A model generated the notes under the pieces. It ran no database searches and was not told where the DNA came from. It saw only the letters and a program-made list of their open reading frames with translations. Both the position numbers and the translations under genes were made by a program. This document shows, piece after piece, positions 18,789 to 25,300 of a stretch of 27,502 bases of DNA (the stretch's first letter is position 1; the number at the start of each line of letters is the position of its first letter). This stretch comes from a virus: the IMG/VR virus record IMGVR_UViG_3300047548_000688, positions 1-27,502 of that record; one strand, written 5' to 3'.

Positions 18789-18883
18789 AAACTTATGTTA
18801 TTGATTACCAATGTGTTGGCTTGTGGAACATCTGTGGAACACTCTAAAGTGGGAGGGCTGTTTCGATTTGTTCCGGGTGGGGT

Positions 18884-18912
18884 AAAAAAAATACCCTCCA
18901 TTTCTGAAGGGC
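18884..18912 (-). terminator. Intrinsic terminator after the 99-residue gene
   Basis: On the minus strand GCCCUU pairs with GAGGGU (ends G-U) at 18893-18912, followed by AUUUUUUUU. It ends the leftward transcript of the gene at 18937-19233 before the parS-like sites. Confidence 0.65.
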
Positions 18913-18936
18913 ATTTCTGTTTGTGGTTGTGTTTGG

Positions 18937-19233
18937 TTATGCTTCTGCTTTGAGCAACTCTTCTCCCTTTTCGTACATAATAACGTAGGCAGCCTTTTCT
19001 AATTGCTTGATTTTATCCCAGGTTGATCTTGTAGCAATTTCAAATGCTGATTGAAACATCTCTGATTTTGAAGTTATTGTTAGGTTCACTCCTGCGGCGG
19101 TAATTGTGAATTTACCTGCCTCTTCTGTTCTTTGAAGGGTTTGGTATAGAGCCTCTAGTTCTTTAACGATTGGTTCTAATTTAGCAGCCTTTTCTACAAG
19201 GGCCATTGCTTCTAATGTAATTTCTTTGTACTC
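18937..19233 (-). CDS. Hypothetical helical protein, 98 residues
   Basis: Start set at MEYKEITLEAMALVEKAAK, preceded by an A-rich leader typical of Bacteroidota; an ATG ten codons earlier is less likely. Long helices (LEPIVKELEALYQTLQRTEE, WDKIKQLEKAAYVIMYEKG) flank a beta hairpin (GKFTITAAGVNLTITSKSEM). Single-gene unit with its own promoter-like element and terminator, next to the origin-like locus. Not recognised. Confidence 0.65.
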   Translation of the reverse strand, partial: EYKEITLEAMALVEKAAKLEPIVKELEALYQTLQRTEEAGKFTITAAGVNLTITSKSEMFQSAFEIATRSTWDKIKQLEKAAYVIMYEKGEELLKAEA

Positions 19234-19260
19234 CATTTGTTTGGTTTTTAATTGTTTAGG

Positions 19261-19268
19261 CAAAGGTA
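19261..19268 (-). promoter_or_regulatory. -7 element (TACCTTTG) for the 98-residue gene
   Basis: Minus-strand TACCTTTG 28 bases before the ATG at 19233. No TTG at the -33 position was seen. Confidence 0.45.
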
Positions 19269-19418
19269 TGTTTATAGGCGGCTTGTCTTTTCCATATATT
19301 GATAAATTTTTAATACAGTTGGTTACATCTACTAACCATCTTGTTGGAGTCGACCAAATGGTGCATGATGTTTTTGGAAAAATTCATGCAGTAACTCGGC
19401 TATATTCCGAATTGGCGT

Positions 19419-19463
19419 TGATTATTTTCCACTAAAGGGCTGATTATGGTGATTATTTTCCAC
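19419..19463 (+). repeat. 14-bp direct repeat TGATTATTTTCCAC
   Basis: Exact copies at 19419-19432 and 19450-19463. The second continues to TTTTCCACA, a relaxed DnaA box (TTWTNCACA). TTTTCCACTAAAGG at 19425-19438 also recurs at 18326-18339 in the iteron region, linking the two non-coding stretches. Confidence 0.55.
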
Positions 19464-19659
19464 AATGGCTATAGCAGTTGTCCGCTTATATCGGACAGGT
19501 GTTATAAATAACATCTAACTCATAAGATGTCATTAGAGGGATAAGACGAAGCGGCTATGCTTCTTATAAGGGAGAGGTTTGCCATTTCACCAAAACCACA
19601 TTATAGGACTATTTTAATATGCAAAAAGGCTCTATGGAAATAAAATGACTACTAAACCA
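19464..19659. other. Non-coding stretch with small hairpins
   Basis: No gene seen on either strand. Holds short inverted repeats GTCCG/CGGAC (19479-19494 region), ACATCT/AGATGT (about 19513-19532) and GAAGC/GCTTC (about 19548-19564), which suggests a structured transcript or protein sites. Confidence 0.35.
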
Positions 19660-19667
19660 TACTTTTG
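19660..19667 (+). promoter_or_regulatory. -7 element (TACTTTTG) of the sRNA candidate
   Basis: TACTTTTG matches TAnnTTTG; the -33 position has no clear TTG. The predicted start is near 19674. Confidence 0.4.
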
Positions 19668-19673
19668 TGTGGG

Positions 19674-19739
19674 ATAGCAGTCATATAAGCCTCATGGCTG
19701 CATAAGGAGTTGAAACACGGACATAATCGTGTGTTTTTG
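19674..19739 (+). ncRNA. Candidate small RNA, about 65 bases
   Basis: After the -7 element, GCAGUCAU pairs with AUGGCUGC (8 bp, one G-U pair, 9-base loop) at about 19677-19701, then an AAGGAG-containing single-stranded link, then ACACG/CGUGU (19715-19719 and 19728-19732) followed by GUUUUU, a weak terminator. The order promoter, hairpin, link, terminator is that of bacterial sRNAs. No coding frame of note. Confidence 0.4.
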
Positions 19740-19740
19740 C

Positions 19741-19797
19741 TCGTAACAATTTTACCTATGTTTTTGTTACGATAGGTCAACCTATATTCTTACCTAT
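19741..19797. repeat. ACCTAT repeat cluster with 9-bp stem
   Basis: TCGTAACAA (19741-19749) and TTGTTACGA (19764-19772) are perfect inverted repeats. The loop holds ACCTAT (19753-19758), which can also pair with ATAGGT (19772-19777) just outside. Further ACCTAT copies lie at 19780-19785 and 19792-19797. Four copies in 45 bases suggest an operator; the fold suggests an RNA pseudoknot. Confidence 0.5.
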
Positions 19798-19813
19798 GTT
19801 GAGATTTGTCAAA

Positions 19814-20011
19814 CTATCCCTTGACAATCTCCTTGAGTTGTGTAAGGATGTCTGTTTGTGTTTGTCCCCAAAACATATCGCAGGTTCCGTCATCTTTGAT
19901 TGGCGGCTTTGAAAAATACGCCTGAGCGTATTCATCAGCCGGTGCTGTAAATCGGTAGCACTTTTCTTTGTGGGGACAATTTGTCCCCTCGCATTTACTT
20001 ATATCAGCCAT
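19814..20011 (-). CDS. Small Cys-rich phage protein, 65 residues
   Basis: Reads MADISKCEGTNCPHKEKCYRF, then PADEYAQAYFSKPPIKDDG and CDMFWG. Four cysteines and a His fit one zinc site. The pattern KC-G--CP-K--CYR-TA---Y-QAYF--PP---G-CD-F recurs in small proteins of many phages; function unknown. Overlaps the methyltransferase gene by 8 bases. Confidence 0.65.
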   Translation of the reverse strand: MADISKCEGTNCPHKEKCYRFTAPADEYAQAYFSKPPIKDDGTCDMFWGQTQTDILTQLKEIVKG

Positions 20012-21017
20012 GTAGTTGTTCTATTGTTTTAAAAATCTCTAATGCAACCTGTGGAACGATTGCGTTACCGTAACCCTTTATTGATTCTTGTCGCCATTTA
20101 GAAAAGGTAATTCCGTCCAGTTGGGTGGGAATCCCATCATCTCCGCTACAAATCGGGGATTGAGTTGGGAACCTTTCGAATTGTATTCCGTGTCCGTATA
20201 CTGATAGGCGTTTCTCATCATATTCTCCCTCGCCTTGTTTTTGCCTATTGATGTCGGAGGGTATGCGCCCTTCCAATCCGTTGCTGTTGGTGTTGGCAGT
20301 ATTCCCTTGTCTAACATTCTCGTTAGTGTCATTGAGTGCATTGAACCTTCTGATGTCTGTGTGCTCTTCATATTCGCCGATGCGTTGGTGCTGTCGAATG
20401 CTGTCGGTGTTGGAAGCATCCCCCTTTGGTAGATGAATCCCGACTGAACCTCTTGAGCCAGTGTTCCGCTGTTCCCGAACTTCTGTTCCTTCTTGCTCAG
20501 GTTCTCGCTGTAGGAGTCCATTGCGCTTGGTGTTTTGAGCAACAAACCAGATTCGTTCTCTTTTGTGCGGAGCACCGACGCCTGCTGCTGCAAGTAGTAC
20601 CGGTTGTACTTCGTACCCTTGATTTTCCAGGTCAAGGCACACTTCTTCGAACACCAGCCCTTCTGACCAATTAGTGATTCCGCGAACATTTTCGCCCACG
20701 ATGTAGGTTGGTTCAATTTCTTGAATTGCTCTAAGCATATGCGGCCAGAGGTGTCGCTCGTCCGCCTTCCCAAGTCGCTTACCTGCGTGTGAGTATGGTT
20801 GGCATGGAAATCCTCCTGTGAGGATGTCAATTGTTCCTCGGTGAATAGAGAAGTCTGTCTTTGTGATGTCTTCATAACTGATTGAGTTTGGCCAATAATG
20901 ATTTAATACTTTTCGTGGGAAGGGCATCCATTCACAATGGAATATGTTGTCCCATCCCATCCATTCGGCGGCTAGGTCAAAGCCACCGATTCCGCTGAAT
21001 AGCGATCCGTGTTTCAT
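20004..21017 (-). CDS. dcm: DNA cytosine-C5 methyltransferase (orphan)
   Basis: A 337-residue C5-MTase with SAM-binding motif I FSGIGGFDLA (7-16), catalytic motif IV GGFPCQPYS (68-76, Cys71), motif VI ENVRG (109-113), motif VIII APHKRERIWFV (149-159) and motif X GYGNAIVPQVALEIF near the C-terminus. The stretch between motifs VIII and X is low-complexity and polar, with four NT/DT-S/N-type repeats (NTKRNGLLQ, NTDSIRQHQ, DTNENVRQG, NTNSNGLEG) where the target-recognition domain should be. No restriction enzyme is nearby, so it probably protects phage DNA or regulates it. A second long frame runs inside it. Confidence 0.9.
   Translation of the reverse strand: MKHGSLFSGIGGFDLAAEWMGWDNIFHCEWMPFPRKVLNHYWPNSISYEDITKTDFSIHRGTIDILTGGFPCQPYSHAGKRLGKADERHLWPHMLRAIQEIEPTYIVGENVRGITNWSEGLVFEEVCLDLENQGYEVQPVLLAAAGVGAPHKRERIWFVAQNTKRNGLLQREPEQEGTEVREQRNTGSRGSVGIHLPKGDASNTDSIRQHQRIGEYEEHTDIRRFNALNDTNENVRQGNTANTNSNGLEGRIPSDINRQKQGEGEYDEKRLSVYGHGIQFERFPTQSPICSGDDGIPTQLDGITFSKWRQESIKGYGNAIVPQVALEIFKTIEQLHG
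20078..20875 (-). CDS. Gene nested in dcm in another frame (PTPTA/LNPRFV protein)
   Basis: A 265-residue frame wholly inside dcm on the same strand. It does not look like a chance shadow: it has SLIGQKGWCSKKCALTWKI and KGTKYNRYY (about 67-94), two copies of a PTPTA-x-D unit (MLPTPTAFD 153-161, ILPTPTATD 192-200) and a C-terminus LNPRFVAEMMGFPPNW (238-253). These blocks resemble proteins encoded next to or over C5-MTase genes in other phages. The PTPTA units lie over the NT/DT repeats of the MTase. Function unknown; it could partner the MTase in target recognition. Start at the ATG 20875 is provisional. Confidence 0.6.
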   Translation of the reverse strand: MKTSQRQTSLFTEEQLTSSQEDFHANHTHTQVSDLGRRTSDTSGRICLEQFKKLNQPTSWAKMFAESLIGQKGWCSKKCALTWKIKGTKYNRYYLQQQASVLRTKENESGLLLKTPSAMDSYSENLSKKEQKFGNSGTLAQEVQSGFIYQRGMLPTPTAFDSTNASANMKSTQTSEGSMHSMTLTRMLDKGILPTPTATDWKGAYPPTSIGKNKARENMMRNAYQYTDTEYNSKGSQLNPRFVAEMMGFPPNWTELPFLNGDKNQ

Positions 21018-21033
21018 TTTATTTAGTTTTAGG

Positions 21034-21276
21034 TTATTCTATTGTCAGATTACTGTCCTGTAGTTCCTGACGTATGTATTCTCTTAACTTGTAGCATACG
21101 TCCATTTCTGCTTCTGTTGCTTCTCCTGTCCCCTCAATGGCGGCTCCGTATTTATGCACGCTGCGGAGTTTTTGGTCAAGGTGCCAGATGAACATCTTGT
21201 ACTTAAACCCATCAAGAGCAGTACGCAGTTCATCCGCCTCTTCTACCCGGTCAAATTCTATTGTTACCTTGCTCAT
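21034..21276 (-). CDS. Phage protein of unknown function, 80 residues
   Basis: Reads MSKVTIEFDRVEEADELRTA, then DGFKYKMFIWHLDQKLRSVH and KLREYIRQELQDSN. An N-terminal strand, then helices with W-x-x-D-Q-x-L-R-x-x-x-K-Y, a pattern shared by small proteins of many tailed phages. ATGA-coupled to the upstream gene and 16 bases before dcm. Confidence 0.65.
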   Translation of the reverse strand: MSKVTIEFDRVEEADELRTALDGFKYKMFIWHLDQKLRSVHKYGAAIEGTGEATEAEMDVCYKLREYIRQELQDSNLTIE

Positions 21277-21494
21277 ATCTTTTCTATCTCGTTAATTACC
21301 TTAAACCAGTATATGATTCTAATAGCAGAGGTGTCATCATACTTATGTTCCTTGACTTCCTCTAGCATTTCTTTTACGGCTATTATTGCGCATTGCTTTG
21401 CATCCTCCTTAGCCTCCTCGTCATAAAGCAGTCCTGCTCGTAGATAGATCCAATATTTGTCTGTCAGTTCCTTTGCCTTTTCCTTTGGTGTCAT
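21273..21494 (-). CDS. Phage protein of unknown function, 73 residues
   Basis: Reads MTPKEKAKELTDKYWIYLRA, then AKQCAIIAVKEMLEEVKEH and YWFKVINEIEKI. Helical. The start MTPK-KA--L and the end YW--V--EIEK recur in many phage small proteins and, more loosely, in the gene at 24289-24504 here, so the two may be distant paralogues. A -7-like TACATTTG lies at 21502-21509. Confidence 0.65.
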   Translation of the reverse strand: MTPKEKAKELTDKYWIYLRAGLLYDEEAKEDAKQCAIIAVKEMLEEVKEHKYDDTSAIRIIYWFKVINEIEKI

Positions 21495-21496
21495 GA

Positions 21497-21715
21497 TTAC
21501 TCAAATGTATTGGTGTAGTATTCCTCAAATTGTTTCTCGAAGATTTGCCTTAAGCGAGGCGCTTTAGTTACGTGAGCAAGATACAAATCTTTCATCTCCT
21601 GCTTATGTATTTCTCTAACCTCCTTGAGTACTGCGTTCCACTCCCACTTATCTCTAGGGCATTCCCATAGTATTTCGAAGAGGACATCTACAGAGGTTTG
21701 CTTCTTGTGACTCAT
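21497..21715 (-). CDS. Hypothetical protein, 72 residues
   Basis: Start set at MSHKKQTSVDVLFEILWECP, after an A/T-rich leader. Helical (WNAVLKEVREIHKQEMKDLY, RLRQIFEKQFEEYYTNTFE). Not recognised. A start 23 codons earlier would overlap the Cys-containing small frame upstream. Confidence 0.6.
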   Translation of the reverse strand: MSHKKQTSVDVLFEILWECPRDKWEWNAVLKEVREIHKQEMKDLYLAHVTKAPRLRQIFEKQFEEYYTNTFE

Positions 21716-21752
21716 AATTTTAAAGTTTACACCCGACTTTAGCTTGGTGTTG

Positions 21753-21785
21753 TGTGTTAGCGGTTGCGTGTTACTACCTAACACA
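21753..21785. repeat. 8-bp inverted repeat TGTGTTAG/CTAACACA
   Basis: TGTGTTAG (21753-21760) and CTAACACA (21778-21785) are perfect inverted copies with a 17-base loop, just in front of the 72-residue gene and over the end of the 39-residue frame. Could be a leader hairpin or operator. Confidence 0.4.
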
Positions 21786-21893
21786 GCTACTTGCAGTTAC
21801 GTCCGGCCCGCATGCAAGGCACTCTTCGTGGCGCTTCTTTCGAAGTGAAGGTACAATATTATGATCCGCAGTACAAGCATCCCTCGTCATCAT
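21774..21893 (-). CDS. Possible small Cys-containing protein, 39 residues
   Basis: Frame from ATG at 21893: MMTRDACTADHNIVPSLRKK, then RHEECLACGPDVTASSCVR. The block RKKRHEECLACGPD looks like one half of a zinc ribbon. Overlaps the previous gene by 35 bases. Too short to be sure. Confidence 0.4.
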   Translation of the reverse strand: MMTRDACTADHNIVPSLRKKRHEECLACGPDVTASSCVR

Positions 21894-22011
21894 CATCAAT
21901 TGAGTTTGCCTGGTTGTGTACACGGATTGCTTCCATCTCTACCTGTTCTTTTGTCCATGTTGGATTGAATACAGCGATTTGGGATTTAAGAAAGTTTAGT
22001 TTGTTGTCCAT
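21859..22011 (-). CDS. Small protein, 50 residues
   Basis: Frame MDNKLNFLKSQIAVFNPTWT, then KEQVEMEAIRVHNQANSID and DDDDEGCLYCGS. Helical start, acidic run, then a CxxC end. A -7-like TAAATTTG at 22032-22039 precedes it. Not recognised. Position between the DnaA-like gene and the small genes of the same strand supports it. Confidence 0.55.
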   Translation of the reverse strand: MDNKLNFLKSQIAVFNPTWTKEQVEMEAIRVHNQANSIDDDDEGCLYCGS

Positions 22012-22031
22012 AGTTAGATTTTTAGCGGCTC

Positions 22032-22039
22032 CAAATTTA
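22032..22039 (-). promoter_or_regulatory. -7 element (TAAATTTG) before the 50-residue gene
   Basis: Minus-strand TAAATTTG 20 bases before the ATG at 22011, in the 57-base gap after the DnaA-like gene. The nearest TTG upstream is only 13 bases away, so spacing is poor. Confidence 0.35.
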
Positions 22040-22068
22040 TTAGGTTAGCCGCCAATCCCTAATATGAT

Positions 22069-22602
22069 TTACACTCTGTTTCTCTTTAACTTTTCTCTGA
22101 TTTTGCTCTTCTTCTGCTCCGCCTTGTTTACGTGCTTGACGAACTGCTCTGAAGGAACGTGGTAGCCAATCTGTTTGAGATCTATGACCACCTGGTTTAT
22201 CTTGGTTCTGAAATCCGCATTGTACATCAGGTAGTTCTCTACCGTGTTCAAGTGGTGAATGACCGAACTGTGGTGCATCTTTAGCGTTTCCGAAACCAAT
22301 CGGTGCGTGCAGCCTAATGTGGTTTTAAGAATCCACATATATGACCTCTTCGCGTCAATGATGTTGCTATTTCTCTTCCTTGACATAATCTCCTCCGGGC
22401 TTGTATTGAACACAGCCGCACAAGATGACAGGGCTATGTTTATAAATTGGTCGGGGTTGTCTGAAATGTCAAGTGTGTTGTTAATGCCCTCAAGCATCCG
22501 CTTTGCGTCCGACTGTAGTGTGTCAGTTTCGCCATTTACAATTGTTTCCAAAAATTGAATAATTAAATGTGGTTTAACACATGATGTAAGGTCGGATATC
22601 AT
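22069..22602 (-). CDS. DnaA domain IV-like DNA-binding protein
   Basis: A 177-residue protein whose residues 60-125 match the DNA-binding domain of DnaA: AAVFNTSPEEIMSRKRNSN (62-80), IIDAKRSYMWIL (81-92), then CTHRLVSETLKMHHSSVIHHLNTVENYL (98-125), where MHHSSVIHH corresponds to the DnaA signature G-R-D-H-S-T-V-x-H. There is no AAA+ ATPase domain. It could bind DnaA-box sequences on phage or host DNA to start or divert replication. Overlaps the primase-helicase start region by 4 bases. A basic C-terminal tail (AEQKKSKIREKLKRNRV) adds DNA affinity. Confidence 0.75.
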   Translation of the reverse strand: MISDLTSCVKPHLIIQFLETIVNGETDTLQSDAKRMLEGINNTLDISDNPDQFINIALSSCAAVFNTSPEEIMSRKRNSNIIDAKRSYMWILKTTLGCTHRLVSETLKMHHSSVIHHLNTVENYLMYNADFRTKINQVVIDLKQIGYHVPSEQFVKHVNKAEQKKSKIREKLKRNRV

Positions 22603-24311
22603 AACTCAAATTCCTGTTGGTTAAATTCGGTGCTAAGATAGGAAGTTTTGTTAAGTTTTCCAACTATATAATATCTGCCGCTTGGAATATCGTATTGCAT
22701 CTCACGGCTACCCTGACGTCCCCAATGTTTGAACTTCACCTTCTGCACGAATATCTCAGGCATTGAACCACCATCCTCGAAGAAGTGACGATACACCGAT
22801 ATACCATTGTCGCACTTGTTGTAGAAGTGGGCAGAGCCAGCCATATCATAAAGCGTAGCCACATTGTACTGCTGTGTCTTTGGGTCCCTTGACATCTTGG
22901 TCGGGTGGGCAACTACGAAGGCGTGTACGCTATACTTTCGGCAGAAACTGATTAACTTATCTAACTCCTTGGAAATGTGTTGGGTTTCCGAGGTCTGATA
23001 ACTATGCTCCAACTTGTTCCACGCGTCAATGATGATTGCATTGATACCATACTTCTTTACAAGGCTCTTTGCGTGTTCAATTATGCTATCAAGGCTATTG
23101 TCCTCTTCAGGCGCTATGTAGAAGAAGTTATCGCGGCAGTAGTTCATTGCTGTAACAATCTCGCGGTCATTCATATCATTAAACGCAGTACCTACCAACT
23201 TACTTGCAATCTTTGAGAAGTGCAGTTGAAGGGGATAATTCTCCGGTGAGAAGATTCCAAATCTCCATCCGTGTCTAACCGATAGGTCCACCATTATCTG
23301 ATCTAGGAATTCCGACTTGCCGTGGTTAGGTATACCTGTAACTCCTGTAACATATCCAGGTACAAAGGTTAGCAGTTCATTGAACGCGTCAATTGATATA
23401 TCACATCCAGGCTTTAACCCTTCGCGTCTTAATCTCCAAATGTCATCCGCTATACCGTCTATTGTAACGATTCCCTCTAATGGATATTCTTCGGCGGCTT
23501 CTAATGTTTCGGGTAGCATCAATGGGTCCGTGATTAGAAGTTCATTAGCATCCTTCTTACCAAAGAACGAAATCTTTTTACATCTATCCTTCCCAAATCT
23601 TCTCGCAAGTTCCTCTTGAAGAATGCGACCCGGTTCGTCATCGTCTGTTGCAAGATAGATTACCTTAACGTCCTCAAATCGGTCAATGCAGTTGTCAACG
23701 TATTGTAGACGATTGTTTTTTGACGCTCCGTTAGGAACTGAAACAACAGATGTTATTCCAACCTGATGATAAGCCATCGCATCTAATTCACCTTCCGTTA
23801 CGACAACAAAATCTTGACTAATGCTATCTAAATTGTAGAATACAAGTTCAGCATCCTTTACAAGTCGGAAGTTCTTCTCGGCATCACGGTACTTGATGTT
23901 AATTAACTCTCCATCGCGGTAGTAGTTGAACATAATGCAGTTCCTTTCCTGCGCAACCTGTGGAAAGAACATTCTTCCGCTTTCTACATTGAAGTCAATC
24001 AACGTAGATGAATTGATCCCGCGTTCCTTAAACCAATTAACTATCTTATCAGGTAGTGCGGTTGGATTGGATGTGGGTACAGGACGCGTGTATCTTTGAA
24101 CCTCTTGATCCTCCGACTTACGTACAAAGCGTGCGTTACAGTGGTTACAATGTCCAACACCTTCTATAGTGTTGAAACTCATACACTTAACATTCTTCTT
24201 CTTCCTATCGCCAGAGCATACAGGGCAAGCCATACTATTCTCGCCGCGTCTATCGGCATTGATGATGTATGTCTTTCTATTTTCGAGGTTATAAATCTTT
24301 TCCGATGCCAT
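22599..24311 (-). CDS. Primase-helicase (T7 gp4/Twinkle type)
   Basis: A 570-residue protein in three parts. A zinc-binding domain has Cys29-x2-Cys32 (ACPVC) and Cys55-x2-Cys58 (HCNHC). The TOPRIM primase core has VVVTEGELDAMA (169-180, Glu173) and ATDDDEPGR (221-229). The DnaB-like RecA helicase domain has Walker A GIPNHGKS (326-333), FGIFSPEN (351-358), Walker B AIIIDAWN (425-432) and the VVAHPTK segment (466-472) with sensor His. This order and length fit bifunctional phage primase-helicases that unwind the fork and prime lagging-strand synthesis. It lies between the DnaA-like and initiator-like genes. Confidence 0.92.
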   Translation of the reverse strand: MASEKIYNLENRKTYIINADRRGENSMACPVCSGDRKKKNVKCMSFNTIEGVGHCNHCNARFVRKSEDQEVQRYTRPVPTSNPTALPDKIVNWFKERGINSSTLIDFNVESGRMFFPQVAQERNCIMFNYYRDGELINIKYRDAEKNFRLVKDAELVFYNLDSISQDFVVVTEGELDAMAYHQVGITSVVSVPNGASKNNRLQYVDNCIDRFEDVKVIYLATDDDEPGRILQEELARRFGKDRCKKISFFGKKDANELLITDPLMLPETLEAAEEYPLEGIVTIDGIADDIWRLRREGLKPGCDISIDAFNELLTFVPGYVTGVTGIPNHGKSEFLDQIMVDLSVRHGWRFGIFSPENYPLQLHFSKIASKLVGTAFNDMNDREIVTAMNYCRDNFFYIAPEEDNSLDSIIEHAKSLVKKYGINAIIIDAWNKLEHSYQTSETQHISKELDKLISFCRKYSVHAFVVAHPTKMSRDPKTQQYNVATLYDMAGSAHFYNKCDNGISVYRHFFEDGGSMPEIFVQKVKFKHWGRQGSREMQYDIPSGRYYIVGKLNKTSYLSTEFNQQEFEL

Positions 24312-24504
24312 CGCGTTCCTTTTGTATTATTTCTTTAACTGTGTCCCAATAGAACCTTTCGTTCTTATACTCATCACTCATATCTTTGGTGGCGGCCATT
24401 AGCGCCATCCATCCAAGTGTATTTGTCATTTCGTGTGCAATTTTGAAAGCCGCCTCTAATCCAAACTGATTAACAAGCCGTATTGCCTTATTCCTCGGTG
24501 TCAT
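24289..24504 (-). CDS. Small phage protein, 71 residues
   Basis: Start at the second Met (MTPRNKAIRLVNQFGLEAAF); the ATG just before it is equally possible. Continues IAHEMTNTLGWMALMAATKD and YWDTVKEIIQKERD. Resembles the family of the gene at 21273 in its two ends. Overlaps the primase-helicase gene by 23 bases. Function unknown. Confidence 0.6.
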   Translation of the reverse strand: MTPRNKAIRLVNQFGLEAAFKIAHEMTNTLGWMALMAATKDMSDEYKNERFYWDTVKEIIQKERDGIGKDL

Positions 24505-24508
24505 CATA

Positions 24509-25300
24509 TTATCCCTTTTTAAATCCTATTGGTCTTGTTCTGTAGTGCCACGTGCCATCAACTAATTCCTTGAGAACATCCTCGTTGTAGTGGCGGTATT
24601 TGTTAAATCCTTCATACTGCTCTGGATTATCAACTTCAAACTTAAGTTGTGAAACATTAATCTTGTCCTCCGGCTTAAACCAAAGTTGCATCTTCATCTT
24701 CCAGTTCATTACCTGCTTGTTGTTCTTATCCTTCCAATCATTCGAATCGTAGTAGTTAAATGCCTGCTCACCCTTTGAAGGAGAATACCCCTTTTCAAGA
24801 AAGTACTGCTTAACCTCACCAAGCGTTGGAGGAATAAATTCATTCGCCGCCTTCTTTCTTTTTATATTTTCTTTCTTTAATGTTTCTTTGTTATATTCTG
24901 TATTTGTAATACTGTGTATTTGTATAGGGGTAGTTTGAGCGATATCGGCATTATCCGATATCGGGTTTTGCCGAAGTCGGCTTTCGTCTACCTTGGGTTC
25001 TTCACAAACTTCGTGATTCCACCCTTGAAATACTTTAGTTTCAGGATTTACAACTCTAATGCTAACTATGTAACCTCTATTCTGAAGCAATTTAAAAACA
25101 CGATCAACAGTTCCTTTTGATTCGTTTGTTTTTTCGTGTAGAGTTGATTTATACAAAATCCAATCTTCAGGAAGGCTTAATAGATAAACTAGCAGTCCCT
25201 TCTCCTCAAAAGACATTGTGCAGTCTTGTAAAATCTTATTACTTATTTTAGTGAAGCTGTTATCACTTTTCGCCCTAATAATTCTACCTGTATTGTTCAT
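24509..25300 (-). CDS. Replication initiator-like winged-helix protein
   Basis: A 263-residue protein. The N-terminal domain (about 15-80) reads FTKISNKILQDCTMSFEEKG, LLVYLLSLPEDW, then KGTVDRVFKLLQNRGYIVS, the HTH_36/replisome-organiser type fold found in phage and plasmid initiators. After a polar linker, the C-terminal part FIPPTLGEVKQYFLEKGYSP, QAFNYYDSNDWKDKNNKQ, MNWKMKMQLWF matches the C-terminal motif of DnaD/replication-protein families. It heads the leftward replication operon (initiator, small protein, primase-helicase, DnaA-like). It is preceded by an unusual structured leader RNA. Confidence 0.75.
   Translation of the reverse strand: MNNTGRIIRAKSDNSFTKISNKILQDCTMSFEEKGLLVYLLSLPEDWILYKSTLHEKTNESKGTVDRVFKLLQNRGYIVSIRVVNPETKVFQGWNHEVCEEPKVDESRLRQNPISDNADIAQTTPIQIHSITNTEYNKETLKKENIKRKKAANEFIPPTLGEVKQYFLEKGYSPSKGEQAFNYYDSNDWKDKNNKQVMNWKMKMQLWFKPEDKINVSQLKFEVDNPEQYEGFNKYRHYNEDVLKELVDGTWHYRTRPIGFKKG

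Noticed and set aside
17714-18841. CRISPR array
   Set aside because: The repeated palindromes are not evenly spaced and match parS; there are no uniform spacers or cas genes.
18519-18953. Open frame of 144 codons on the plus strand through the GC-rich patch
   Set aside because: Composition is that of translated GCGC/GTGC repeats and parS palindromes, no domain is visible, and it runs over a leftward terminator and the end of a real gene.
20235-20674. Three plus-strand open frames opposite dcm
   Set aside because: Low-complexity shadows of the repeat-rich MTase region; no start signals or motifs.
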